In this document: one piece after another, positions 1-6,763 of the stretch | How the letters are laid out: every line of letters begins with the position of its first letter | How positions within the stretch are numbered: position 1 is the first letter of the stretch | From: Mycolicibacterium porcinum | GTDB lineage: Bacteria; Actinomycetota; Actinomycetes; Mycobacteriales; Mycobacteriaceae | NCBI GenBank assembly: GCA_001942045.1 | Contig: MSTD01000027.1 | Span: forward strand, 47,091 to 81,230 | Length of the DNA stretch: 34,140 bases | Reading direction: 5' to 3' | Translations under genes and position numbers: made by a program | The notes under the pieces: generated by a model | What the model saw: the letters and a program-made list of their open reading frames with translations, nothing else | Database searches by the model: none | Told to the model about the DNA's origin: nothing

Positions 1-1272
1 ACGAACTGGTGCCGCACCCGGAACCGCCTGGGCGGGAAGCGGTTCGGTGGGCAGCGGCGCGGACTGCGGCAGACCGGGGCCCGGGGGAAGGGATGAGTTC
101 GTCGGCAGGTGCGGCGCCGGTGCGGGGAACGGTGTGACCGGTAGGTCGGACGCCGGGCGAGACAGTACGTCGGCCGGCTGTTCCGGCACCGCGCCCGATG
201 GTGCGGATTCGGCGCAGCGGGCGCCCTGGGTGTTGCCGTATACCGGACAGTCCTGCAGTGAGTACGGCATCGGTCCGGCGAACGTCGCCACGGCGGTGAT
301 GTTGAACTTGCCCGTCGCGAACACCTTGGCCCCGGCCTCGCCGAACGACTGTGCGCCGGCCAGTGTGTCGACCAGTCCGAGGGGTTGGGCGGCGGTGGTG
401 GCCATGATCTTGCCTGCCGAGTCGACCACGGTGATCAGCTGCTCGCGGTGATCGGACAGGAACGAGGTGAGCACCGAGGAGAACCGGGCGAATCCGTCCA
501 GCGCCGAGGCGAACTTCTTCTGGTCGTCGACCATCCGGTTGGACACCGATGTCGCCGCCGACAGGGTCGAGATGATGTCGGGGGTGGCAGTGTTCAGCGA
601 GGCCATCACATCTCGGAATTGCGGTGTGGTGTCGAGGAATCGCACGAGCGACGGCGTCAGCGCCTGGGCGCTGGCGCTCAGATTGTCGATCGTGGCGCCC
701 AGCTCGGTGCCCCGGTTGCGCAGCGACTGGCTGATCGCGGTGAGCGCGGTCTGCATGCGCTCGGGTTTGATCTGTGAGAACAGTTCGACGATCTTGGTGA
801 ACACGTCGTAGAGCGCCATCGCGTCTGGACTGTCGTCGATCGCCACGGTGTCACCGGGCTTGAGCCCCGTCGCCGACCGGTTGCCTTGCGGGTCAACGAG
901 TTGCAGATAGATATCGCCGAAGAACGTGCGGGGCACGATTCGTGCGACGGCCGAGGACGGGATGATGCCGAGGCTGTCGGGTTCGATCGCCAGCCGGACC
1001 CGGGACGTGCGGGTGCCTGACTCGATGTCGGCGATGCGCCCGACGTTGACGCCGTGGTAGCGGACCGGGGATCCGCCGGTGATCAGTCCGGCTGACACCG
1101 GCACCCCGACGAACACATCGGCGCTGCGTTCCAGATGGCCCGAGGCCCGCGCCACCAGGACAGACGCCACCGCTACCGCCACGGCGGCCGCGGCCAGGCC
1201 GCGCACCGCAAGCCTGGCCCGGCTGGGTTCCGAAGACCTGCGACGTCGGTCGAACCGCCTGAGCCGCTTCAC
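1..1272 (-). CDS. mceA: MCE-family protein MceA, C-terminus cut by window edge
   Basis: An open frame of 424 codons runs from a GTG at 1272 to the window edge without a stop. The start overlaps the stop of the upstream yrbEB by 4 bp (GTGA). The N-terminus is basic (KRLRRFDRRRR) and is followed by one hydrophobic segment (about residues 20-40). Then comes the MCE/MlaD domain, with the family-like stretch GSPVRYHGVNVGRIADIE and the later RTFFGDIYLQL. A long helical region follows, then a Cys-containing segment (LQDCPVYGNTQGARC) and a Pro-rich tail at the edge. MceA is the first of six MCE subunits that in mycobacteria form an envelope-spanning lipid-import channel with the YrbE permeases. The remaining mce genes should lie beyond coordinate 1. 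The mce class (1-7) cannot be decided from sequence alone. Confidence 0.9.
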   Translation of the reverse strand, partial: MKRLRRFDRRRRSSEPSRARLAVRGLAAAAVAVAVASVLVARASGHLERSADVFVGVPVSAGLITGGSPVRYHGVNVGRIADIESGTRTSRVRLAIEPDSLGIIPSSAVARIVPRTFFGDIYLQLVDPQGNRSATGLKPGDTVAIDDSPDAMALYDVFTKIVELFSQIKPERMQTALTAISQSLRNRGTELGATIDNLSASAQALTPSLVRFLDTTPQFRDVMASLNTATPDIISTLSAATSVSNRMVDDQKKFASALDGFARFSSVLTSFLSDHREQLITVVDSAGKIMATTAAQPLGLVDTLAGAQSFGEAGAKVFATGKFNITAVATFAGPMPYSLQDCPVYGNTQGARCAESAPSGAVPEQPADVLSRPASDLPVTPFPAPAPHLPTNSSLPPGPGLPQSAPLPTEPLPAQAVPGAAPVR

Positions 1273-2126
1273 ATTCCCATCCCGGGGATCTCCGGCACCA
1301 GGCCCCACAGCGCGAAGGTGAGCAGCACGTCGAGGATGCCGACCGCGAGGATCGCGGTACGCAGGGCCCGGCCCGCGGCCTGCCCGACGCCGGCGGGTCC
1401 GCCGGAGGCGAAGTAGCCGTAGGTGCAGTGCACCAGCGCCACCACGATCGCGAAGACGATGGCCTTGATCCCGGAGTAGAGCAGGTCTCGGGGGCCCAAC
1501 GCCAGGTGGAAGAAGTAGTCGTAGGTGCCGGGGGAGGCGCCGTTGAAGATCACCACCACGGTGCGGGTGGACAGGTAACTGGCCAGGAGCCCGATCATGT
1601 AGATCGGGATGACGCAGACCACCGAGGCCAGCACGCGGGTGCCCACGAGGTAGGGGACCGACCGTAGGGCCATGGCGTCGATAGCATCGATCTCGTCGGA
1701 GATCCGCATCGCCCCGATCTGGGCGGTGAAGCCCGTTCCGACCTTGGCGGCCAATGCGATTGCCACTACCACGGGTGCCAGTTCGCGAGTATTGGCGATC
1801 GCGGCGAGCATGCCCGAGAGCGTGTTCATCCCGACCAGGTCCAGTCCGCGCTGGGTCTCGACGCCCAGCATCATGGCCGCGGCCAGCGACATGGCGAACA
1901 CGATGCCGATGGTGCCGCCGCCGGACAGCAGCGAGCTGGTGCCGAAGGTGACCTCGCCGATCTGGCCCAGGGTGTGCTTGCGGTAGCGCACCAGGGCGTA
2001 GGGCAGGGACCCGAGCACCTTGGCGTAGAACGTGACGTGCTGGCCGGCCACTGCCAGCGCGTCGAAACCGGAGACCGCGGGTCTCGAAATCCGGTGCAGG
2101 GCAGCGCTGCTGGTGACCGCCGTCAT
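1269..2126 (-). CDS. yrbEB: YrbEB-type MCE permease (MlaE family)
   Basis: 285 aa. I chose the ATG at 2126 because it overlaps the yrbEA stop by 4 bp (ATGA) and gives the usual permease length; the frame stays open upstream but that extension looks like shadow sequence. This is a multi-pass membrane protein. It carries the MlaE/YrbE signature region SDEIDAIDAMALRSVPYLVGTR, where the acidic EExDA-like element is the presumed coupling helix to the MceG/Mkl ATPase. In the family, YrbEA and YrbEB form the inner-membrane permease of the Mce lipid importer. The C-terminus ends VPEIPGMGM and its stop overlaps the mceA start. No ATPase gene is present here, as is normal for mycobacterial mce operons, which share one MceG encoded elsewhere. 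Confidence 0.93.
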   Translation of the reverse strand: MTAVTSSAALHRISRPAVSGFDALAVAGQHVTFYAKVLGSLPYALVRYRKHTLGQIGEVTFGTSSLLSGGGTIGIVFAMSLAAAMMLGVETQRGLDLVGMNTLSGMLAAIANTRELAPVVVAIALAAKVGTGFTAQIGAMRISDEIDAIDAMALRSVPYLVGTRVLASVVCVIPIYMIGLLASYLSTRTVVVIFNGASPGTYDYFFHLALGPRDLLYSGIKAIVFAIVVALVHCTYGYFASGGPAGVGQAAGRALRTAILAVGILDVLLTFALWGLVPEIPGMGM

Positions 2127-2935
2127 CGGTAGCTGCCGACGGCCGGAACCACCACGGTGTACAACGCCGACATGGTGGTGTTGAGGATGAAGACCAGCGC
2201 GAAGGCCAGCACCACGGCCTCGTTCACGGCGTTGGCCACCCCGCCGGCGCCGCCCTTGGCGTGCAGGCCCTTGAATGTGGCGACCAGGGTGGCGGTCAGC
2301 CCGAACACCGCCGACTTGATCAGTGCCATAACGAAATCTGACACCTGGCCGTACTGGCTGAAGGTGGCCAGGAATGTTCCGGCGGGCAGGTGCTGCACGC
2401 TGATGTGGTAGAGGTAGCAGGCCATGACGCCGCCGAAGGTGACGATCGAGCACAGCGCCAGGGCCACGATGACGGCGGCGACCAGACGCGGTGCGACGAG
2501 GCGCTCGATCACGTCGAGGCCCATCACCTCCATGGCGTCGATTTCCTCTCGGATGGTGCGTGACCCCAGATCGGTGCAGATCGCCGAACCGGCCACCCCG
2601 GCCATCATCAAGGCGCAGACCAGGGCCGCGGCCTGGCCGACGATGATGAACGCCACCACCGCGCCCGAGTAACCGCCGGCACCGATGCGCCCGGCCAGCT
2701 CACCGACCGACACTGCGATGAACACGCCGATGGGCATCATCAGCAGCAGGGCCGGCCCGGTGCAGACCCGACCGATGAACAGGGTCTGGGTGACGACCTC
2801 CTCGAACACCAGGCGTCGGCGGATCACCGCGGTGAGGACACTGACGAGCGCCTGCACGGAGAAACCGAGCACGTAGCCGCCCTGGACCAGGACGTCCCGA
2901 ATGGGGCCCTTGGACGCTGGTAGCTCGTAGGTCAT
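2123..2935 (-). CDS. yrbEA: YrbEA-type MCE permease (MlaE family), first gene of the mce operon
   Basis: 270 aa, ATG at 2935, preceded by a GGAAGGAA-type Shine-Dalgarno (reverse complement of 2936-2950). It has several hydrophobic helices and the family signature region REEIDAMEVMGLDVIERLVAPR; it ends VVPAVGSYR. It pairs with YrbEB (4-bp overlap) to form the permease of a Mce lipid/sterol transporter. It is the first gene of a minus-strand operon whose upstream region (2936-3262) holds a dyad motif shared with the second mce operon of this window. The paralogue at 16645 is 289 aa with an extra N-terminal extension, so the two operons are distinct classes rather than a recent duplication. Confidence 0.93.
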   Translation of the reverse strand: MTYELPASKGPIRDVLVQGGYVLGFSVQALVSVLTAVIRRRLVFEEVVTQTLFIGRVCTGPALLLMMPIGVFIAVSVGELAGRIGAGGYSGAVVAFIIVGQAAALVCALMMAGVAGSAICTDLGSRTIREEIDAMEVMGLDVIERLVAPRLVAAVIVALALCSIVTFGGVMACYLYHISVQHLPAGTFLATFSQYGQVSDFVMALIKSAVFGLTATLVATFKGLHAKGGAGGVANAVNEAVVLAFALVFILNTTMSALYTVVVPAVGSYR

Positions 2936-3061
2936 CGAGTTCCTTCCGCGCGTGTCGTGGCATGCGCGGGGCCGGCCGGCGACACCGGCTGTGCCTGAGC
3001 ACCGTTTCGACCCCCCGGTCGCCTGTGGAGCATGTCACATTTGACGACGCGACCGCAACAA

Positions 3062-3079
3062 CTAAGTGAATGATCATTC
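3062..3079. promoter_or_regulatory. Palindromic operator-like motif upstream of mce operon 1
   Basis: CTAAGTGAATGATCATTC. The last 12 bases (3068-3079) form a perfect palindrome, GAATGATCATTC. The site lies 127 bp upstream of the yrbEA start and next to a possible -35 (TTGTTG, 3061-3056). The same 18-mer with one change (C to A in the core) is found at 16496-16513, 131 bp upstream of the second yrbEA. That the same motif sits at nearly the same distance from two homologous operons argues for a common regulator, for example of TetR or GntR type; the regulator itself is not in the window. Confidence 0.6.
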
Positions 3080-3225
3080 TTGAGTGGTCGCCACCTGATA
3101 GTGTCACTTGTAGTGGTTAGATACGGTTTGATGTGATCGCCGAATCCCGTGAGTTTGGGCTGGGCTCAAATCGGGCGTCAGGCCCGCGCGATCGGCTTCA
3201 GCGCCTACCGGCCAACTGACCCGCT

Positions 3226-3262
3226 TACTGAAAACAGTTGCCAATAACCCTACGATGGCCCG
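3226..3262 (+). promoter_or_regulatory. Putative leaderless promoter with metal-regulator-like dyad for the CobW-type gene
   Basis: A -10-like TACGAT (3251-3256) ends exactly 6 nt before the GTG at 3263, which fits mycobacterial leaderless transcription (TANNNT, then transcription starting at the start codon). No Shine-Dalgarno is visible. Overlapping the -35 zone is an imperfect 21-bp dyad (3226-3246) with symmetric positions TA-TG--AAC-GTT--CA-TA, of the size and AT-rich look of Fur/Zur-family operators. COG0523 GTPases are often Zur-regulated, so zinc control is a reasonable inference, not a demonstrated one. Confidence 0.4.
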
Positions 3263-4204
3263 GTGACGTCAACCGGATCCGTACCCGTGCTGGCGGTCGC
3301 CGGGCACCTGGGTGCCGGCAAGACCACGCTGCTCAACCATCTACTGCGCAACGGCCGCGGGGTGCGCATCGGGGCGCTGGTCAACGACTTCGGCGCGGTC
3401 AACATCGACGCCATGCTGGTGGCCGGCCAGGTCGATGCGATGGCGTCGCTGTCCAACGGGTGCATCTGCTGTGCGGTTGACGACGACGAGGTCGGTGAGA
3501 TGCTCGGCAAGCTCGCGGCCGTCAAACCCCGGCTGGACCTGATCGTGGTGGAGGCCAGCGGCGTGGCCGAACCGGCCGCTGTGGCCCGGACCATCATCAC
3601 CGCCGACGATTCCCGCTTCCACTACGCCGGCCTGGTCCTGGTGCTCGACGCGCGACAACCCGACCTCGGTCATGGGCTGCCGGTCGCCGATCTGGTGGTG
3701 CTCAACAAGGCGTCCTCGTGCCCCGATGTCGACGCGCTGACCGCACGGATCCGTGAACTTAGTCCGCGGGTTCCGGTGCTGCCCACCGACTTTGCCCGGA
3801 TCAATCCCGAGCTGCTGATCGATCCGCCGCAGCGGGCGCCGCAGGCGCAGCTGTCCTTCGACGAACTGCTGCACGACGAGCACGATCACGACCATCCGGA
3901 GTATCAGAGCGTCGAATTCCGCACCGATGTCGCGGTGAACCCACGCATGTTCATGGACTTTCTGCGGGATCGGCCCGAGGGGCTCTACCGCGCCAAGGGC
4001 TTCGTCGACTTCGGTGCCCAGCGGTTCCTGCTGCAGCTGGTCGGCAGCTCGCTGCGCTTCGAGAAGCGGCGTTCGGGCGGTACCGAGTTGGTGTTGATCG
4101 GCACCGGGATGGACACGTCGGCGCTGCTGGCCGGGCTGCAGCGGTGCGCCGGCGAGCCGGCCGACGAGAACGCGATGCTCGGGGTGCTCAAGTACGTGGT
4201 GTAG
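3263..4204 (+). CDS. CobW/COG0523-family GTP-binding metallochaperone
   Basis: 313 aa, GTG start chosen because it follows a -10 hexamer by 6 nt. It has a Walker A GHLGAGKTT (residues 14-22), the family metal-binding CxCC motif (C67-I-C69-C70 within SNGCICC), and a CobW C-terminal domain. The His/Asp-rich linker HDEHDHDH starts at residue 204 and is typical of zinc-handling members. Members of this family load or allocate metals, often zinc, to client proteins. An oddity is that the expected NKxD guanine-specificity motif reads N148-K-A-S, with the Asp replaced by Ser. The gene stands alone and diverges from mce operon 1; the PpnP-like gene follows after 61 bp. The metal and the client protein are not deducible here. 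Confidence 0.88.
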   Translation: MTSTGSVPVLAVAGHLGAGKTTLLNHLLRNGRGVRIGALVNDFGAVNIDAMLVAGQVDAMASLSNGCICCAVDDDEVGEMLGKLAAVKPRLDLIVVEASGVAEPAAVARTIITADDSRFHYAGLVLVLDARQPDLGHGLPVADLVVLNKASSCPDVDALTARIRELSPRVPVLPTDFARINPELLIDPPQRAPQAQLSFDELLHDEHDHDHPEYQSVEFRTDVAVNPRMFMDFLRDRPEGLYRAKGFVDFGAQRFLLQLVGSSLRFEKRRSGGTELVLIGTGMDTSALLAGLQRCAGEPADENAMLGVLKYVV

Positions 4205-4265
4205 CCGGATGCCGCGGGTTCTCGCCCCGGTATCCTGACCGCTCACCCGACTTCAAGGAGCCGCA

Positions 4266-4547
4266 TTGTTCAAGGTCAACGAGTACTTCGGCGGTGACGT
4301 CGCCTCGATCGGTTTCACGACGCCGGACGGACCTGCGACCGTGGGCGTGATGGCCGTCGGCGAGTACGAGTTCGGCACCTCTGCGCTCGAGATCATGCGG
4401 GTGGTCTCCGGCGCGCTCACCGTGAAACTGCCCGGTAGCGAGGCGTGGGAAACCTTTGCGGCCGGAACACAATTCACCGTGCCCGCCGACAGCAAGTTCC
4501 AGGTGCGCGTCGAGACCGAGACCGCCTATCTGTGCGAGTACCGCTGA
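4266..4547 (+). CDS. ppnP: Pyrimidine/purine nucleoside phosphorylase (PpnP, DUF1255 family)
   Basis: 93 aa, the full length for this family. The start is a TTG at 4266, supported by AAGGAG at 4254-4259 and by the usual N-terminus [16 protein letters not shown]. The body matches the PpnP/YaiE cupin pattern: [12 protein letters not shown], then [13 protein letters not shown], then [13 protein letters not shown] and a terminal YLCEYR. E. coli PpnP phosphorolyses nucleosides such as uridine, adenosine, guanosine and inosine to free base and ribose-1-phosphate, as a small cytosolic cupin. The gene converges on the HTH gene with a single base between the two stops. Function is assigned by family resemblance. 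Confidence 0.9.
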   Translation: MFKVNEYFGGDVASIGFTTPDGPATVGVMAVGEYEFGTSALEIMRVVSGALTVKLPGSEAWETFAAGTQFTVPADSKFQVRVETETAYLCEYR

Positions 4548-4548
4548 G

Positions 4549-4875
4549 CTACCCGCTGTAGCCGCGGAATCGGCTGTGCAGCCGCTGCTTTGACACCCCG
4601 AGGACTCTGCCGATCTGTGCCCAGGACAAACCGGCTTGACGACCGGCGAGGATCGCCTGTTCGTAGCGGGCCTGGGCTCGGGCGAGATCGTCCCGTGCGA
4701 GCCCCAGCGCGTGAACCCGGGTGCCGATCGAGAGGTCCCATAGGGGCTCCGGCGGGTCGTCGGGCGCAATGGGTTCGTGCGCAGCGATCTCCCGCTCCAG
4801 TTGCTCTTGCGAGCGTCGGAAGAATTCCTTCAGCTCAGGGTCGTTCGCCCACCACGGCTCGCTCTTGTCTTCCAT
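4549..4875 (-). CDS. Small helix-turn-helix protein, putative DNA-binding regulator
   Basis: 108 aa from the ATG at 4875 (MEDKSEPWW). A longer in-frame version from 4953 would run through the palindrome and is not preferred. The N-terminal half is acidic and helical (DPELKEFFRRSQEQLEREI). The C-terminus (residues 82-103, GLSWAQIGRVLGVSKQRLHSRF) is a clear helix-turn-helix resembling sigma-70 region 4 or homeodomain-like DNA-binding helices. A CATACT hexamer ends 6 nt before the ATG, suggesting a leaderless transcript. The gene diverges from tspO, and the 168-bp gap contains two strong inverted repeats (4917-4939 and 4993-5023), so autoregulation and control of tspO are plausible inferences. 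Small HTH proteins of this form are widespread but poorly characterised in mycobacteria. Confidence 0.75.
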   Translation of the reverse strand: MEDKSEPWWANDPELKEFFRRSQEQLEREIAAHEPIAPDDPPEPLWDLSIGTRVHALGLARDDLARAQARYEQAILAGRQAGLSWAQIGRVLGVSKQRLHSRFRGYSG

Positions 4876-4916
4876 GTCCGGAGTATGCCGACGGCCGGGG
4901 ACATCTCCGCCTGGGC

Positions 4917-4939
4917 GATCGTCAAAATATTTGACGATC
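4917..4939. repeat. Inverted repeat 1 of the TCGTCAAA-n3-TTTGACGA family
   Basis: Perfect 10-bp arms, GATCGTCAAA and TTTGACGATC, separated by ATA. It lies 41 bp upstream of the HTH gene start. Its core is shared with copies at 4993-5023 and 8781-8799. The short AT-rich centre makes it a better protein-binding palindrome than a transcription terminator. Confidence 0.7.
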
Positions 4940-4992
4940 CTTCCGGGCACCATGAGTCGGGGGAGCGGGCCTCTCCGTGCGACATGTCTTGC

Positions 4993-5023
4993 CGAACTTC
5001 GTCAAATTTTTTGACGAAGTTCG
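4993..5023. repeat. Inverted repeat 2 of the TCGTCAAA-n3-TTTGACGA family, in the tspO promoter region
   Basis: Perfect 14-bp arms (CGAACTTCGTCAAA and its complement) around TTT, 31 bp in all. It ends 20 bp before the tspO ATG and 7 bp before a -10-like TATGTA (5031-5036), so it covers the -35 zone, where a bound protein would block transcription. The flank GACATGT at 4982-4988 is also found beside the copy at 8781. Confidence 0.7.
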
Positions 5024-5030
5024 ATTCGGG

Positions 5031-5036
5031 TATGTA
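5031..5036 (+). promoter_or_regulatory. Putative -10 element of tspO
   Basis: TATGTA ends 7 nt before the tspO ATG, and no Shine-Dalgarno is visible, so a leaderless transcript is likely. The overlapping GGGTAT (5028-5033) resembles a mycobacterial SigF -10, but I see no matching GTTT -35. Confidence 0.35.
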
Positions 5037-5043
5037 GTCGCCC

Positions 5044-5529
5044 ATGCGACCGATCACCCTGGCCAAGACGGCCACCGCGGCTTTGACCACTGCGCTCGTC
5101 GGCGGGCTGGCCAGCCGTCCCGCCCAGTCCACGTGGTACGAGTCCTTGCGCAAGCCGTCGTTTCAGCCTCCGCGACAAGCGTTCCCGATCGTCTGGCCGA
5201 TCCTGTACGCCGGCGTCGCGGTGGTCTCGGCCCGCACGATCGACCGGCTGCGCACCGACGGCCGCCAGGACGAGGCGCGCGCCTATACCGCGGCGCTGGC
5301 GGGCAACCTCGCCGTCAACGCCGCGTGGTCATGGGTCTTCTTCTCCCAGCGCCGGCTCGGCGCCGCAGCCGTCACCGCCGCGGCCCTGACCGCCAGCAGC
5401 GCCGACCTCACCCGTCGCGCGGTGCAGGCCCAGGGCGCCCCCGGCGCCATCCTGACGCCCTATCCGCTGTGGTGCGGCTTCGCGACGGCGCTGTCCACCC
5501 GGATCTGGATGCTCAACCGGGTCAGCTGA
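5044..5529 (+). CDS. TspO/MBR-family membrane protein
   Basis: 161 aa, ATG start. It shows the TspO/peripheral benzodiazepine receptor pattern in order: TWYESLRKPSFQPP (residues 30-43), FPIVWPILYAGVAVVSART, NLAVNAAWSWVFF, then LTPYPLWCGFATALSTRIWMLN, within five predicted transmembrane helices. TspO proteins bind porphyrins and other tetrapyrroles and hydrophobic ligands, and in bacteria act in stress and redox signalling. The C-terminus overlaps the 3' end of the convergent menJ by 8 bp. The upstream region holds the large palindrome at 4993-5023, and the divergent neighbour is an HTH protein, so a dedicated repressor is plausible. The ligand is unknown. Confidence 0.88.
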   Translation: MRPITLAKTATAALTTALVGGLASRPAQSTWYESLRKPSFQPPRQAFPIVWPILYAGVAVVSARTIDRLRTDGRQDEARAYTAALAGNLAVNAAWSWVFFSQRRLGAAAVTAAALTASSADLTRRAVQAQGAPGAILTPYPLWCGFATALSTRIWMLNRVS

Positions 5530-6742
5530 ACGGCTTGCGTTGATCCAACCGACGTGAGGCCAGCCCAGCCGTCCGCCATACCCGGGCCACCCAGTCGTCG
5601 TCCTCTTCGGTGACCAGGTTGCCCATCACCCGTACGGCGATGTTCATCAGAAACGACGACCGGACGGCGAGCGGGCCGGCGGCCGGCAGGAAGCGCGGCA
5701 CGGTGAGCAGTACCGCCAGCCGCCGGGCAATCGAGAAGCCCTGGGCGTAGTGGTCTCGCAGCAGTGCCGGCCAGGCGTGGGAGTAGTCGCCGGCCCCCAG
5801 CATCTCGGCCGCCAACCGGCCGGTCTCCAGCCCGTAGTCGATGCCTTCGCCGTTGAGCGGGTTGATGCACGCTGCCGCGTCGCCGATCAGCATCCAGTTG
5901 GGGCCGGCCACCCCGGACACCGCGCCGCCCATCGGCAGCAGCGCGGACAGGGCCGCTCGCGGCTCCCCGGAAAATCCCCACTCTTCGCGGCGCAGCTGGG
6001 TGTAGTACGACAGCAGCGGTCGCAGCGCGGCGTGGGCCGGACGTTTCGCAGTCGCCAGCGCGCCCACACCGATGTTCACCTCACCGTTGCCCAACGGGAA
6101 GATCCAGCCGTAGCCGGGCAGCACCTGGCCTTCGGGGGAGCGCAGTTCGAGATGTGAGGTGATCCAGGGCTCGTTGGCGCGCGGGGTGGCGAGGTAGCCG
6201 CGGATGGCGGTGCCGTAGACGGTTTCCTTGTGCCACGTGCGGCCCAGCACACGGCCCAGCGTGGAACGGGCCCCGTCGGCCACGATCAGGTGGTTGCAGC
6301 CGATCGTGGCACCGTCGTCGAGCTGTACGGATTGGACCTGGCCGCGTGAGTCGTGGTTAACCCCAACAACTTTGGCGCCCAGGCGCATCTTCGCGCCGTC
6401 GTCGGCGGCGACCGAACGGATGCGGTCGTCGAGTTCGGTGCGCGGAACCGCGCTACCGGTGGACGGGAAGGACGGCCCGGGCCACGGGACCTCGACGTCG
6501 GCGCCGAATCCGGACATCCGCAGGCCGTGGTGCCGGATCCGGGTGTCGAGCCACGCGCCCATGCCGAGCCGTTCCAGCTCGGCAACCGCACGTGGCGTCA
6601 ACCCGTCGCCGCAGGACTTGTCCCGCGGGAACTGTGCCGCGTCGACCACCTGCACGTCACGACCGGCGCGAGCGGCCCATGCGGCGGCCGCCGACCCGGC
6701 CGGTCCCGCGCCGACGACGACCACGTCTGCCTTGGTATCCAT
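5522..6742 (-). CDS. menJ: Menaquinone tail reductase MenJ (geranylgeranyl reductase family)
   Basis: 406 aa, ATG at 6742. The frame is open far upstream, but that region is the antisense of grcC1. A Rossmann FAD-binding motif GAGPAG lies at residues 11-16 (VVVVGAGPAGSAAAAWAA), followed by CGDGLTPRAV, the family region GWIFPLGNGEVNIGVG and the second FAD motif LIGDAAACINPLNGEGIDYGLETGRLAAE. Length and position next to grcC1 and htpX match M. tuberculosis Rv0561c (MenJ), a membrane-associated flavoenzyme that saturates one isoprene unit of menaquinone-9 to give MK-9(II-H2). It diverges from grcC1 with only 21 bp between the starts. The C-terminus overlaps tspO. Confidence 0.88.
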   Translation of the reverse strand: MDTKADVVVVGAGPAGSAAAAWAARAGRDVQVVDAAQFPRDKSCGDGLTPRAVAELERLGMGAWLDTRIRHHGLRMSGFGADVEVPWPGPSFPSTGSAVPRTELDDRIRSVAADDGAKMRLGAKVVGVNHDSRGQVQSVQLDDGATIGCNHLIVADGARSTLGRVLGRTWHKETVYGTAIRGYLATPRANEPWITSHLELRSPEGQVLPGYGWIFPLGNGEVNIGVGALATAKRPAHAALRPLLSYYTQLRREEWGFSGEPRAALSALLPMGGAVSGVAGPNWMLIGDAAACINPLNGEGIDYGLETGRLAAEMLGAGDYSHAWPALLRDHYAQGFSIARRLAVLLTVPRFLPAAGPLAVRSSFLMNIAVRVMGNLVTEEDDDWVARVWRTAGLASRRLDQRKPFS

Positions 6743-6763
6743 TGCTCCCAGTATGTTGGACGA
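6743..6763. promoter_or_regulatory. 21-bp bidirectional menJ/grcC1 promoter core
   Basis: The whole gap between the two divergent ATGs is 21 bp. Plus strand: TATGTT (6752-6757) ends 6 nt before the grcC1 ATG. Minus strand: CATACT (6755-6750) ends 7 nt before the menJ ATG, with a weak GGGAG in between. The two -10-like hexamers overlap, so both transcripts would be leaderless or nearly so and polymerase could not occupy both at once. Confidence 0.5.

Larger units (their letters stand above)
2936..3262. other. Divergent intergenic region between mce operon 1 and the CobW-type gene
   Basis: 327 bp with no convincing gene. It contains the yrbEA ribosome-binding site, a weak minus-strand promoter-like pair (TTGTTG at 3061-3056, TGACAT at 3037-3032, 18-bp spacer), the mce-associated dyad at 3062-3079, an imperfect dyad at 3226-3246 and the putative leaderless promoter of the CobW-type gene. 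A short minus ORF over this region (2700-3107) is a shadow of yrbEA plus leader. Confidence 0.6.
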
